DNA from: Protonemura montana
Taxonomy: Eukaryota; Arthropoda; Insecta; Plecoptera; Nemouridae
Assembly: GCA_947568835.1 (NCBI GenBank)
Contig: OX387603.1
Coordinates: forward strand, 22,654,651 to 22,718,650
Direction of reading: 5' to 3'
Length of the DNA: 64,000 nt
Position numbers and translations under genes: made by a program. Below, in pieces: positions 1 to 12,189 of this stretch. Each line of letters opens with the position of its first letter. The stretch's first letter is position 1. Under the pieces are notes generated by a model. The model made no database searches. It was not told the DNA's origin and saw nothing but the letters and a program-made list of their open reading frames with translations.

Positions 1-1265
1 AGCAAGTGTATTTGAGGCTACCGCTGATAGAAGTGGTGTGACGATGACAGGGCAAGATAGGTTGACCAAGAGGTCGAGATACACGTCGGCAATCGGACCA
101 CCGGCGCCCCGTCCCCGCTATAACAGTACAGATGCACTCGTGGTCGCAATTACTTTCCTCAAAAGTATTCGTTGTGAAGTTCAAGGTTGACTTGGTCGTT
201 ATTTGGTATATACCTGGAAGAAGACGCAGAGAATTGACATGATTGACTGGTTTGCTGAATTAATACTTATGTTGTTACGTATACGTCAAGTGTGACCACT
301 TAAGAAAAAAATACAAATGGAAAACATGAAATACATTTTCCCTAGGTCTAAAAATCATTTCAAAACGATAGCTGATTGTCATTCATTATTCATTTGACAC
401 GCGCAATGCAAAATAGTTTATCAAAGTGCATGTGGCATTGAATTCTAGCGGAGACGACCCTTTATGGTAATTATTGCATCGGGTTTAAGAAAAGTAAGGA
501 AATATTTATACTAATTGTCACCATTAAGCAATAGCATGTCAGTTGAAGGTGATTTGTTGTCATAATTAATCACCTATTAGATAATAAAATTAAAACAACA
601 ACGAAAAGCTGAAAGCTTTAGATGTCAACCCGTTCTTTATAATGAGCAATTGTAATGACAGCTTTGTGGAGTTTCGCTTGTGCAAACACGAATATATATT
701 CTCCTCAGGTAGTTCTGACTTGCGATCGATATTCTTCCGCAAAACGGCCACCTACACCGACAGGCCACATTTCAACGTGCCTATTTATACATGGTCTTAT
801 CTTCCAACTAACCATGAATCTAAACCATACGAATGCCTGAATTCAGCAAAAAAAATACTCTGTAGGCTGTACAGCATACCAATTTATTTTTGGGTACATT
901 GAGGTAACAGATAATTAATGAGAAATTCGACCCCAAAAGGGTGTGTAATCATCTGTGATCATCACCAGATAAATGATAATAATAGACTCTAAAACTATAA
1001 AGATAAGGGATATCTAATATTAGTAGGACAAGGGATAACGAACAATTAATACCTTAATTCTAAAATTGAGAGCCAACGTACGGATTACGTTACATAACCA
1101 AAAAAGACATGGTACTTAAAATTTTCCTCTGTTGTATTCAAGTGATCACCTGTAAATCTGCCGATTTCCACGAGATTTTCGGGAAAATCGAATACCTACT
1201 CGCTCAGAAAATTGGCTGTCTCTTGCAAAACCTACACAAATTCCCTGCTTCCAGAATATTTGAGA
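1..1265. other. 5' flank of the AGPAT gene; no coding exon seen
   Basis: AT-rich sequence upstream of the first AGPAT coding exon. Short open frames here (for example 642-902) show no recognisable domain and no convincing splice context. The AGPAT 5' UTR must lie here or further upstream, but I see no clear TATA box or initiator, so I do not place a promoter. An open frame covering 1109-1609 in another phase is a shadow across the real first coding exon. Confidence 0.5.
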
Positions 1266-4200
1266 ATGTCGTTCTTGGACGTGCTGACGTCGACCCAGTT
1301 TCTCGGGTTCACCGTGTTCCTGGTGTTCCTGTACCGAGCCAGCCACGTGGCGCGGTACTACATGAAGTTCGTCGTCTTCACCCTCATCTCGGCCGTCTCG
1401 GCCACCATCTTCATCCCTCTCATGCTGCGACGACCCAAGGACTACAGAAACGCCCTGTGAGTTCACCGGCCACTCGACCGACCACTGGAATGTTTGCACT
1501 AATGGAAAAATTCCTTTGGACACATTTGGTGTCATGGAAATACAGAAATGCGCGAATATTTTGTGTCTACCGACTTGTGTTAGACATTTCAGGTGCCGAT
1601 TTTTGTTGAAAAATATGTGGTTATTGGTTTCACCAAATTAAACTCCCTCCCCTCTACCTCACCACTCTTAAAAAAATGGACCACTAAGAATGCTTTAATC
1701 TTTACATGTTTTCTTTCATAAAGCTATGTTAAACGATATGAACAGAATTTTTTTATAGTTTTCTTTTTTGTGAAAGATGTGCCTTGTCCATTCAAGAAAA
1801 AAACCACGTCTTGAACATTAATTCTGGTTGGTCATAAAAGTGAATCAAAAACCAAGTGAAGCATCACACCACGCTTTAGTTGCTATCGTCGCAACATGAT
1901 GCAACGTTTTATCTTCCTGACGTTTAAGTAACGAGTAAATTGCAAGGCTGTATCATTCAAGGTACAGTCCCACAGGTGGTAATTGGTTGGACAGCCACAA
2001 TCAGCTAAGGCGTTGGGTTATGCAGTAGCCAACTGCGCGATGTCAGTATAGCTAACTGCAGTCCGTCTTCAAGTCTGCTGACGCATGCACGACAGTCCAC
2101 GACAAAATCACTTCTTTTTACAAACCGATGTAACTCTGACCTACTGCATTATGTATGAAATAATTGCACTTGAGCGCTAGGGTTCAAGAGTTGTTCGCCG
2201 GGACTTTCAAGTTTTAATGGCTTTTAAGTTCACCCGGTTGCACAGAACGAATTATTATTTCATATACGAGCGCCCAATTGAACCCGACCGATTTATTGTC
2301 TATTGGACGAATTTCAGCCGAGGGTTCCATCAAACATGCACAAACCGAGATACGCTCGTAAATCAATATATAAAGTTATATGTACTAACTGTATCATTAT
2401 GCAGTCAAAATTCAAGTCATGGCACTAGCGTACTTTCAAATAAAATTCACGAAAAATGACTGCCCGTTAGCTGCATTTTAGTCAAGCTACACGCTTTAAA
2501 CTAGAAAAATTATAATTTTATGTTTACTAGCAATAGGTATATTATTGAATATTTTTTGGGGGCGACATGGACAGTGAATATGCAAAGTCAGAGACACAAC
2601 AAACATGGCCAAGGGAAACACATAGATATGTATCTAACAATCACGCATGTACACGCAGCAAATGCTCTACTTACCTTAGTCTGAAGGTGGGCTATGTTTG
2701 TGTTCGCAGACTGCCCGCGTGGGGCGCACGTCAGATTTCCAAGCTTCTGGGACTCACGTGGGAAATCAGAGGCAAGGAGAACATTGTGAAGGGTTCGGGA
2801 TGCGTCGTCCTTATCAACCACCAAAGTGCACTGGATCTTCTTGGTAAGAATTGCCATCAAGCATTGAATTGTAAAACGATTGGAAATGACTTTGATTTTG
2901 CACAGAATAAGACGTAATAACCACACCAAAGTTCGGGTAAATTTCCCCAGATTTTCTGACAGCAACACAGAAACTTGTATTTGGTGGCACCAGCATTCCC
3001 TCGCGAGTGTCCCTAACACCGTTCCAAGTTCCAATACTTCTTGGCATTCCAGTTCTTGCCGAGATCTGGCCGATCATGAACAACTGCACGGTGATCTCGA
3101 AGAAGGAGGTGCTGTATCTTGGGCCGTTCGGGCTCGCCACTTGGTTGTGGGGCACCATCTTCATTGACAGGCTGAACGTGGAGAAGGCGCAGGCCACCAT
3201 CAACAAGACGGGGGAGACGGTGCGGACGAAGCAGGTACGACATCTACCGCGGCAGCCAACGCCGACGTCGCGATGTCTTTCCAAACTTGAGTTTAAACTT
3301 TGAGCTCCCATTATTTATGAATCCGGTTACATTTGAAAGTATCAGATATTTTTGTCGACGTTTTGCAGCTTCAAATTGTTCCTGAAAGTATTCGTTTCAA
3401 TCGTTGCCTCGTTGCGAGTCGGAGAAAAATGTCTCACTGTAAAAAAAACTTCTGTCAAAGTTGCATTTCGTATCGTCGACGGTTCGGCCTAACTTTGGAA
3501 ACTTCTAGAAATTGTCTGCGAACAACATATTATTATCGTGTGTTCCCATCAAAATTTTAATCGATAAAGAGATGGCTGGGATAGGAGGACCTGGTTCTAG
3601 GTCAATAATTTTGCCAGACAGTTTCGAAGGAAGCTAGAAAAAGAGAGATGTCAAACGTGGGGAATCCCCTTTGGGAATCGACTCTTCCGGTACTTGTGAT
3701 TACATGCTTGATTGGGTTGTCTCTTTGAAGAGGGCACTCCAACGATGTAATGCCAGTTGTTAGGGTTTCATTCCCAGGGGCAAGATGATTTCTTGTTGCC
3801 AGAGTTTTTCACCCCAATGCAGGCATAGAAACAATTGCCGCATGCCGAAACTCTGCAGTAAAATATAAAAAAAAAAAAAAAAAATAGAAGTAAAACATTA
3901 ATAAGATCAAGCGCCCACGTACAGCACCGCCAATATTTTACAACTCCATTTGATTTTCCCGAAATTAATTATCTAAAGTGGATAAAGTGATCACGTTCCT
4001 TCCGCAGCGCCCGTCTCTACGTTATATAGGTAATGTGATTGAGAGTTTGTCGATCGATATCGATATCGAAACGAATCAATCTCCGCCCGCAAAGAGTCGG
4101 GCGTAGCTAACCTTTGCCTGGGAAATTCATGCACTATTCCCGGTTACTTGGACTAAAATTTCCGACTTCTTTCCAGGCGCGGCTCTGCATGTTCCCAGAA

Positions 4201-5098
4201 GGAACGCGACACGGTGGCAAGACTTTGCTACCCTTCAAGAAAGGGGCCTTCCACGTCGCCATCGCCTCGCAGACAGCCATCCAGCCGGTCGTAGTTTCGG
4301 GATACTATTTCCTGGATGACAGGCAGAAGAAGTTCAATTCAGGTGGGAGATCAATGGGAGACTAACTGTGATTTGGGAGGATTTGGATTGGAGAGTTCTG
4401 GCTAGGCTAGTTACTTTGGTCGCGTGGTAAGATGATGGTACCTACTGTTTGGCCCTAATCAGCTAAGAAAGTAAATCGCCAATTAAACGTTGTGCATTTC
4501 GACTTGTAAATATAAGCGACCACGTCGCAAACAGGCACTTATTGGCTCAAGCCAGTCAACACAACTACTGGTTGCTTTTGGATGCTCTCAAAACTTGAGC
4601 AAATTTGATTAATCGTCATATCTCTGTAACTCATTGCTCGGTAATTAGATCACTCAACTTTGAACCTGTTGCGTAGCTAAAACAATTTAACTACGATTCG
4701 TTGAAACTCGGATCGCTCTCCCGGAAATTTACCAAGAAACTGGATAAGATGATGAAAATACTGAAACCTTTCAATCTGACAACTATAGCCACGTTAATTT
4801 CCTGTTACGAAACAAAGTCACGTGATTCTGAAGCCTGCAATAATTGTTTATTGCTTAGTAATCACACGAGTCGGGTTGCAAACTGCCAGCCAGTGAAATA
4901 GGTCATCTTTTGTTTCCACCAGGGCCCAACATAATCACGATCTTGCCAGCCATCTCCACGGCAGGGCTGTCCAAAGACGACCTCTCGGACGTGATGGACA
5001 AAACCTGGAACGCCATGGACAGCACCTACAAGATGACATCACTGGAAGCTGTATCTGATGCACTGGCCAAAACCCCTCACAAGTTTGGGCGAGAATAG
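1266..5098 (+). CDS. Agpat: 1-acyl-sn-glycerol-3-phosphate acyltransferase (AGPAT/LPAAT), five coding exons
   Basis: Coding exons are 1266-1456, 2710-2843, 3053-3234, 4177-4342 and 4923-5098. All junctions are GT-AG, the phases match, and they join to 849 nt or 282 aa, normal for animal AGPAT1/2. The enzyme transfers an acyl chain to lysophosphatidic acid to make phosphatidic acid in the ER membrane. Visible family blocks are the catalytic HX4D (H101-D106 in NHQSALD), FIDR at 145-148 and FPEGTR with EGTR at 177-180. The first exon encodes hydrophobic segments typical of the N-terminal membrane anchor. I chose the ATG at 1266 because MSFLDVL gives the usual N-terminus and its context (GAGAATG) is good; an in-frame ATG at 1212 would add 18 residues. 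All catalytic residues are present and no frame is broken, so it should be functional. Which AGPAT paralogue it matches is not resolved. Confidence 0.93.
3868..3886. repeat. poly-A run in AGPAT intron 3
   Basis: An uninterrupted A homopolymer of about 18 bases lies inside the third AGPAT intron. It may be a microsatellite or the tail of an old retroposed copy. I see no recognisable body or target-site duplication next to it. Confidence 0.6.
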
Positions 5099-5589
5099 TA
5101 CAACGATTTTGATATGATAATTTAGATAAGAATATACTAAATCATTTCTTAGTAGAGTTAAATATTTGATAAAGTCACCAAAACTTCACAATCTAAGAAA
5201 AGTATTTTTGATTTTCATGTAATTTTTTCTTATGGGGTGGCTATTTTTAACGCATTTTAAAAGTATATTGTCCACTCCCTGAAATTAGAGTACGAATTTG
5301 AGAGAACGCTGATTTTTAAGCTCGTCATGCCTTACGAATCACTGTTTCAGAAGTGTAAAAAAAAGCATTACTTTTATTGAGTATATTATAGTATATTAAA
5401 GGAAATAGCGTTAAGATTTTGATATCAAAACGCGACATCAAAATGCTTGACTAATTTCGTTCCTGTTGAGATTAATTACCAGCTTCGGGGTGTGAATTCT
5501 AGAGCAATTGATTACCAAACGCACTCGCTTTGAAGTACAGCCAAAAACCGTGAACACTAAAATGTACAGTTCATTGCGCTGTAGGATTA

Positions 5590-5595
5590 AATAAA
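5590..5595 (+). terminator. poly(A) signal, probable AGPAT 3' end
   Basis: This is the first canonical AATAAA after the AGPAT stop codon at 5096-5098. It would give a 3' UTR of roughly 500 nt. Its use is inferred from the hexamer and position only. Confidence 0.5.
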
Positions 5596-7517
5596 CCGAA
5601 TAGGTGATTAATTTTTTGATAAATTAAGACTGTTACTCTTAGAAAATAATACAACAGACTTGTATATCTCGTTATCATGTAAAATATATTTTCTAGTGTT
5701 ATTACAAAACGTAACTATTTCTTATTCCGAAATCAGAAAAAATTCCTTCCTCAGATCCCTTTATATCTTTTTACCGTACAATACGCTCTGATCATTTTTC
5801 CCGGAAAGTAATTCGTCATCTTTCACCGAACGAGAATCTATGCGTGCTTCGTCGGTTCAAATATCAATGAGTTATCAATGAGAAGGTGGATCGAGGGGGG
5901 ATATAATTACATCCCCCCCCTCTCCCACACCGACCACTATACGACGGAATTACATTTCGACCAACTTGTTTACGCGCGTCGTCGCCGAACTTTTCATTTC
6001 AAATGTCAAGGCTCCGGTGGTCGTCTTGAGACTTCGAAATTATTTATGTCAATACAGGACGTGCGAAACGGCAGAATCCAGGGAATGCAAAGGACGTGTG
6101 GCATACGGTTGAAAAAAACATCGTTTGGCATTCATACATTTTAAACAACTTCACATAAAAAGTCGTAGATATCAACGGAGTTGAAGGATTTATGGTTTTT
6201 GTGGTGTTTTCACATAGGAGTTGAATCCAGTGAGGAATGAGTGGAAGGGGAGGTAGGCAGGCAAAATGTACAATGAGCAGGAACAAAGTTCCGAGTTCGT
6301 ATCTCGGTTCGGTTCCAGCTGAACTTCCCTTCTATCTTGAATTCTAAAACATAGTTTTGCTTCTAAAGCAGGGTCATAGGTATGACTTAAGAGTAGCAAT
6401 TTTCTTTACAGATCATCTTTGAATTCTCAAGGTCTAGGATCTCTTCCGATTGGTGACTTCTTGAAAAACCGTTCTCAGAAGCCGTATAGATCACATCGAA
6501 TTTGTATTATCCTTCGCAATAACTCAATCAACAATCAATCAGCAATAATCAACAATCCGGGAAAATCTCTTGAAGTAGGCCACATTTTTAGACGAACTAC
6601 GGCCCTATAGCTAAAGCTAGAGCTATGGTGTTGTAAGTTTGTTTTAGTTACAAGAAAAAATAAGGGTCGAGAAAATAGATTTTTTTAAATTTTACTTCCT
6701 CTGTCTTGTTCATGGTACGTGGTATTTGTGGTATTTTTGGGGTCGTAATGTCAGCAAATGGAGGAAAGAACACCACAAAAGCCACCTATGTAAAAACGTT
6801 TTAAAAAGAGCTCTGTTCGATTCAGATTGTCTCTTTTCAGACAAAATAATCGAATAGTGTTGAGGTAATTTTAACGGCGTGGCGGTGGCTACTCCGAAAA
6901 AAATTAATCTATTTGTCAAAAACATAAAAACACATTAAAACAGAAACGTGCACATCACATTCAGGAGCTCGAGATCACTTTCTTAAAATCGAATAGAGAC
7001 ATTTGATGAATATCCAGATTCTGGATGTTGTCGCTGTACACGTTAAACAGACCAAGTATTCTCGGAATACATGACCACTTAAAATTATTTATCCATAGCC
7101 TTCGTGTCCTTAGAAACGTCTTGATTCCGAGTTTTCTTGCCTGGCACCCGAAATTACTTCTTTTAACACGAATGAAATGAGTATGAAAACAAACAAAAAT
7201 ATCTATCTGAATTGTCGACAAGCACAACTGGCAAAAACCTGTCTACATTTAGCAATACACCACGTGTGGATGCTTGTACAGCTAAACGTCTTTTCATATC
7301 TTTCACGAAGTGATGCAACCGTGAGACCATCCGACCTTCTGATGAGTATGAGGTGCGTCTCGTCTCCAACTTCAACCTTCCTGTACCCGTGCGAGGGGGT
7401 CCCACCACTCTTCTTGGTCTTAGTCTCGCCGCCTTGTAGAAATAGTTCATTGTTTATCCAGTCCGCGACAAGTAAACACATTTCTCGCAGGCTCTTTCAC
7501 AAGAAAGTGCGTTGAAA
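5596..7517. other. intergenic region between AGPAT and the obstructor gene
   Basis: No coding exon is recognisable here. Short open frames on both strands lack domain content. At 5893-5922 a G-run and a C-run (GAGGGGGG and its reverse complement, C-extended) flank ATATAATTA and could pair as a G:C hairpin. Near 7490 the stretch TTTCTCGCAG followed by GCTCTTTC looks like a splice acceptor 25-30 nt before the obstructor ATG. The obstructor 5' UTR may therefore be split, with its first exon and promoter upstream in this region. I see no convincing TATA box. Confidence 0.5.
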
Positions 7518-10500
7518 ATGTTCGCTCGAACGGTGGCCATTGTGGCACTTTGCTTGATTGGTAAGTCTCTACTGGTAAAGTACTTGTAATGCTATAATAA
7601 GATGTTTCAAAATGTCGATTTTTGAATTGTGGTTTGATTTATCTCATCAAAATAGAATTTAATTATTATCATTTCCGAAAATGTTTAATTTCCATTAAAA
7701 AAGCTCGGGACACTTTTGTTTTTCTGAAGTTAAAACTAATTCAATTTTGAAAAGTGATCACTGAGAAAAAGAAACCATCGTCATAATTTGTAAAGTAACG
7801 CACTTAGCCGACGACCTAAAAAAAAACTTAAATTATTATTTCCTTTCTTAAGTTAACCGGAGTAGTCATCCTTTTTACACATCAAAACCAATGCAAAAAA
7901 TATACAAATATACAAATAAGCTTGTTTCAATTTAAAACCCGTTGCAAATAGATATAATCGTTACTATATTGTGTGGTGTGATTTTTCATTAAAAACTGTA
8001 CATTCAGTTAGAGACGATGCCATGTCGAAACCTTCAGTATCTTCTCACACGTACTGGACGTGCAATTTTGTATCATCTTATCGTAAACTGCCCCTTGACA
8101 TTATGGCAACTCCGTAATGATGGCAGACGCCGCAACAATTCCAATGACTAGCGCCTTCTGTAAATTTATTAGCAAGAAGATCCTGCGTCGACAAGGACAT
8201 CTTCTTCTCGCTTTCACCTGTTAAAATGTCAAAATATTATCAATACACGAAAAAAACAATCCCAGGTCGGGAGATGAGCACGGCAAGATATGCAAACAAC
8301 AGTAAATTAGCAGATCCTCTTTGGGGAGCGACGGCCTTTTTCTCGTCACACTTCATTAAGCAATGTTCAAAATACCGAGCACCCGACTTTCCCTTTCAAT
8401 TTACATAGAATAAATAGAGTCACCATAGACCTAGCGCTCGGATACGAGTCTAAACCTTTTCAGTGAAAACCCACAGACGATGCAATCAATAGATTATGCA
8501 AGTTTTACAATTAACATTGGTCGCTGCAGCTGTGATCGCTGATCTGCACCATACCATCATGATTCATTCATAGCCATGAGACTTCTTTAAAGGTGATTCC
8601 CCGTCATGCCAGTTGGAGCCAAATAATGAGATGGCTACTGGAGATAGATACTTTATTCACCGCAAATTATACAAGTTTTAAGATGCAACAAGGACGCGAC
8701 AGGATTACTCGCTGAATGCGATATTTCCTTCTGAGCCGCCGACCATTCATGCAGACGCCATACTACATCAGCGGTGGTGCTAAAAGATGATTTGTGTGTC
8801 CCAATTCTCAGTGCGCGTTATGCCTACCTGACTGCGCTGAGTACTGTTCGCTTTTCTTTTTGGAAAGACGCGCTAAGAGACGTGGATTATGATCTCTGAG
8901 TTATTGCTGGTTTTATATGGCCCATTTGAGCCGACAGATAACCGGGCGGTGAAATAGGACAGGAGGATATTCAAATTTACATCTTCGCATGTATTAGAGC
9001 AATCCCAAAAGCATGAGATAGAGTTTGTTGAGGAAGATTTGTGTGCCGGTGGGTTAGTTTCTAAATCATACTATCTTATGCTGCTTAGTTTTTATTAAAC
9101 CGGAAATCTTTAATTGCCCTGCGTTTTATGGCGACGAATTGATGACATAAAGGAAAATTCATTCGCTCAAGGTCACTGGCAAGGTCTCACGCTTTATTCT
9201 TGACCACACACAAATTGCCTGGTAACTTGGACTAAAAGAGTAAATTTTATTTCTTATCTCTGTTGTAAAAACGCACGTGTGTGTACGGAATGCACCTAGC
9301 CTATTTGAGGATTCGTATTTCATACCAGATCTCTGATTAAAACAGCCTGTGATTACTTGACCCATATTTGCTACATACCGCTAATATATTACTACCTGTT
9401 CGTTTTTTATTGGATTTGACACATTTTTTCATCAAATAGTCCTTTAATTCACTCGAAGAAAATCAATGACCGCTAGTAAACCATGCTTAATTTCTTGAAA
9501 ATACTCCCTACAGGCGCTTGCTTGGGACAGTGCCCCGAGAAGAACGGTCGCTTCCCAACGAGTCAGTGTGACGCCTACATCGAATGTCAAGACGGCGTCG
9601 CCGAGGAGAAGCTCTGTCCCGACGGGCTCCTCTTCAACGAGAAGGCCAAGTACTTCACCTACCCCTGCGGTTACCCCAAGGACATCGACTGCACCGGTCG
9701 CTCGTCGCTGCGTGAGTCACCGACGTATTTCATACCATGTACACGCCCTGCATTGTTTTCTCTGCTGTGAAGGTGTCGCACGGGAAGCATGCGAGGAGGG
9801 GGTGAGAGGAATGTGTAGCTATTCACTTTCACTAAATTGTGTTTTCCCCGAAAATTGGCCCGTTCTAAAAATCGAATGACACATATCGTATTTCTAAGTA
9901 TAGATGCGGAAGTAGAAATGTAATAGTACAAACCTACCTATAAAAGCGCAAGCGTGCATGATTGAATGGACAGAATTGGTTCATTATATGATTGCGTTCT
10001 TATCAGTTTCTGGTTCAACTTTGAATTTGGGGCCAATGGACAAAGATTGGGAACGAAGTATCTGTTTTTGGATATCCGAGCTGTTGGTTTCCGTGACTTT
10101 CCACCACTCATGGAGGAAAACTGTTGCAAAACTGTTGCAGGGTCTCATTACTCAATGATCTACTTATCTTTAATTTCACGTACGATTTAATAATGAAATA
10201 GACGATTTAAAATGGAAACTAGCGAGAAAGAAGAAAAAGAACTCGGTTATAACTTATTGGTATGTGAGTATTTTTGGGGGGTGAAAAACATGGAAAGAGA
10301 TAAAGGACAGTTTGAACAAGGCAAAGTTAAGAAGTACGAAATAATTTTATATGCAAAAAAAGTGTTTTTCTTAATTGAATTTTTTCTGACAGAGCCCGCC
10401 CAGGCCACCGACGACTGTCCTCACCAGTTCGGGTATTACCGCCTGGGAGACCAGAGCAACTGCGGAAAATTCATGAACTGCGCTAGCGGTCGGGGCTACA

Positions 10501-11901
10501 CCATGGATTGCCCCACTGGGTTGGCGTACAACGAGGAAACGTATCATTGCGACTGGCCTGACCAGGTGGCCACATGTGACCCAGAGGGTGAGTACGAAGA
10601 AGTTTGCTGGAGAGGAGGTTAGGGCGAAGCAAAACTTGCCAGGACTCTAGACTAAAAGGCAGTACCAAATTTAAATCAACCTGGCTGTTTTTCCTGGCCC
10701 AAATTCACAAAGACTCAGAGGTCACAAAATCTAAAATATCAAAACAAGGTTAATTTGCTGTCACCATGGGGGGTGACAAAGAATCTGCGAACGCCATCTG
10801 TGACTGAATGTTTATTACTTTGTGAATTTCTCTCAAGGCAATTTTCCTGTACCAAAACTCTCGTTTCCCATTTGTATAAAAAGCCAATTTCCGTTGTTGT
10901 GACTTGTGATTATGTCCGACCGAATGAGGACGTGAAATAGTTTGTCAGTGCATGCAAATGTTCAATTATTAACGCGCGAGCACGCAATTGAAAATTTAAT
11001 TACTTTACAATCGCGGCTAAGCTTAATTAAAAAATGAAATTCATCACAATTAATTACATTAAAATAAATTTGATACTTTCGAGTTCTTTCTCTCTTTCTA
11101 TTTGTTAGATATATTTCCTTTACAACCCTGCGAACCGTCCATTTGAAATAAATGTACATTTCCCAAGAATACAAGGATCGTCTACTTTTACAAAGCAATA
11201 CCGTCTTTTAAGATCGCAATGCCGCTGTTCACGCAATTGGACAAACCAAAAGGTGCTCTCGACATTTCCATTTTGCTCAGATCTCAAAAGCTAATAAAGT
11301 GCAATTAGTTGGCAGAAAAGAAACGCGAAAACTCTTCAGGTTCAAAGTCAAAAGACTGGAGATGAAATTGAGGAAATCTGCATCTATTTGATATCAACGC
11401 TGTTGGAAAACTCTACATGACTCCACCGACGCCGGTGGTTCATGACCGTGACTTTCCATGTATGATTGCAGCGTTCCTCGGGTTCCGATGCCCCGAGGCG
11501 GCCGAAGGGTTCTTCCAAGACGAGTACAAGTTCTACCGGAACCCGTCCGACTGCCAGCAGTATTTCATTTGCATTAACGGCAAGCCGCGACTCTTCGTGT
11601 GTGGGACCGGATACGCCTTCAACGAGAACATCGGAGGCTGCGACGGGATCGAAAACGTGACCACCTGGTGAGAATTCTAAATCAGCATTTGGCACAAGTT
11701 TTTGCGGATGATAGCTTTGTTGATTACGATTGCCATAGAGGGATGTTATATTTTTGCAGTCGATTTTTGAAATGAATAGAACCTAAACCAGAAAGTAGAA
11801 ATCATAGCGAACTAGAAAACTGTTATTATCGTTGTTTCAGTGCGTTTGCTCCTTCCCGAGATCTTCAACGTCCAGTCCAGCTGACCCGTAGTCAAGGATA
11901 A
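7518..11901 (+). CDS. obst-E: obstructor-E-like CPAP3 chitin-binding cuticle protein, five coding exons
   Basis: Coding exons are 7518-7560, 9514-9711, 10393-10587, 11472-11667 and 11841-11901. They join in frame to 693 nt, or 230 aa. Exon 1 plus the start of exon 2 encodes a signal peptide (MFARTVAIVALCLIG, cleavage probably before QCP). Exons 2, 3 and 4 each encode one CBM14/peritrophin-A domain with six cysteines; the spacings are 11-5-9-16-7, 14-5-9-12-8 and 20-5-9-12-8. The last cysteine of domain 3 is built from a codon split across intron 4. The motifs CQDG, PDGLLF, NEETYHCDWPD and AFLGFRCP are close to what I recall of Drosophila obstructor-E rather than obstructor-A. Family members are secreted, bind chitin and help organise cuticle. 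The last 19 residues after the final cysteine (starting AFAPSRDL) are low complexity. I saw no alternative domain exon like that known for fly obst-E. Confidence 0.92.
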
Positions 11902-12065
11902 AAACTCCGACGAATTTTGCTTCCTAATCTAATTATCCTACTAGCTAATTAGACATGGAGCACTATGCTATTGATTTGTACCATTTTTTTAAACATCGCT
12001 CATGCTAGTTTCTTGATATGAATGCGTGTATTTTTCCGTGAACTTGTAAATATTGTTGAATGGCA

Positions 12066-12071
12066 AATAAA
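12066..12071 (+). terminator. poly(A) signal of the obstructor gene
   Basis: A canonical AATAAA lies about 165 nt after the obstructor stop codon. It is followed within 30 nt by GT-rich sequence (GGTGGTTTTGG, then TTTTGTGTGG) of the kind found downstream of cleavage sites. Confidence 0.7.
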
Positions 12072-12189
12072 ACTAATTTCTTCCCTGCATTTCGGTGGTT
12101 TTGGCATTCTTTTGTGTGGAAATTTTTAGGCTGTGTTTAGGAAATGGGCTAGGCGTTATGAAAAGCAAGCAAGAATATGATTAAACCAC

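Noticed and set aside
1109-1609. 166-codon open frame on + overlapping the first AGPAT exon
   Set aside because: It reads the real exon in a different phase and has no family resemblance; the MSFLDVL frame with splice sites explains the region.
6291-6307. Perfect T-arm-like stem CCGAGTTCGTATCTCGG
   Set aside because: No matching acceptor, D-arm or anticodon arm is found upstream at tRNA spacing; too little to call a tRNA or SINE.
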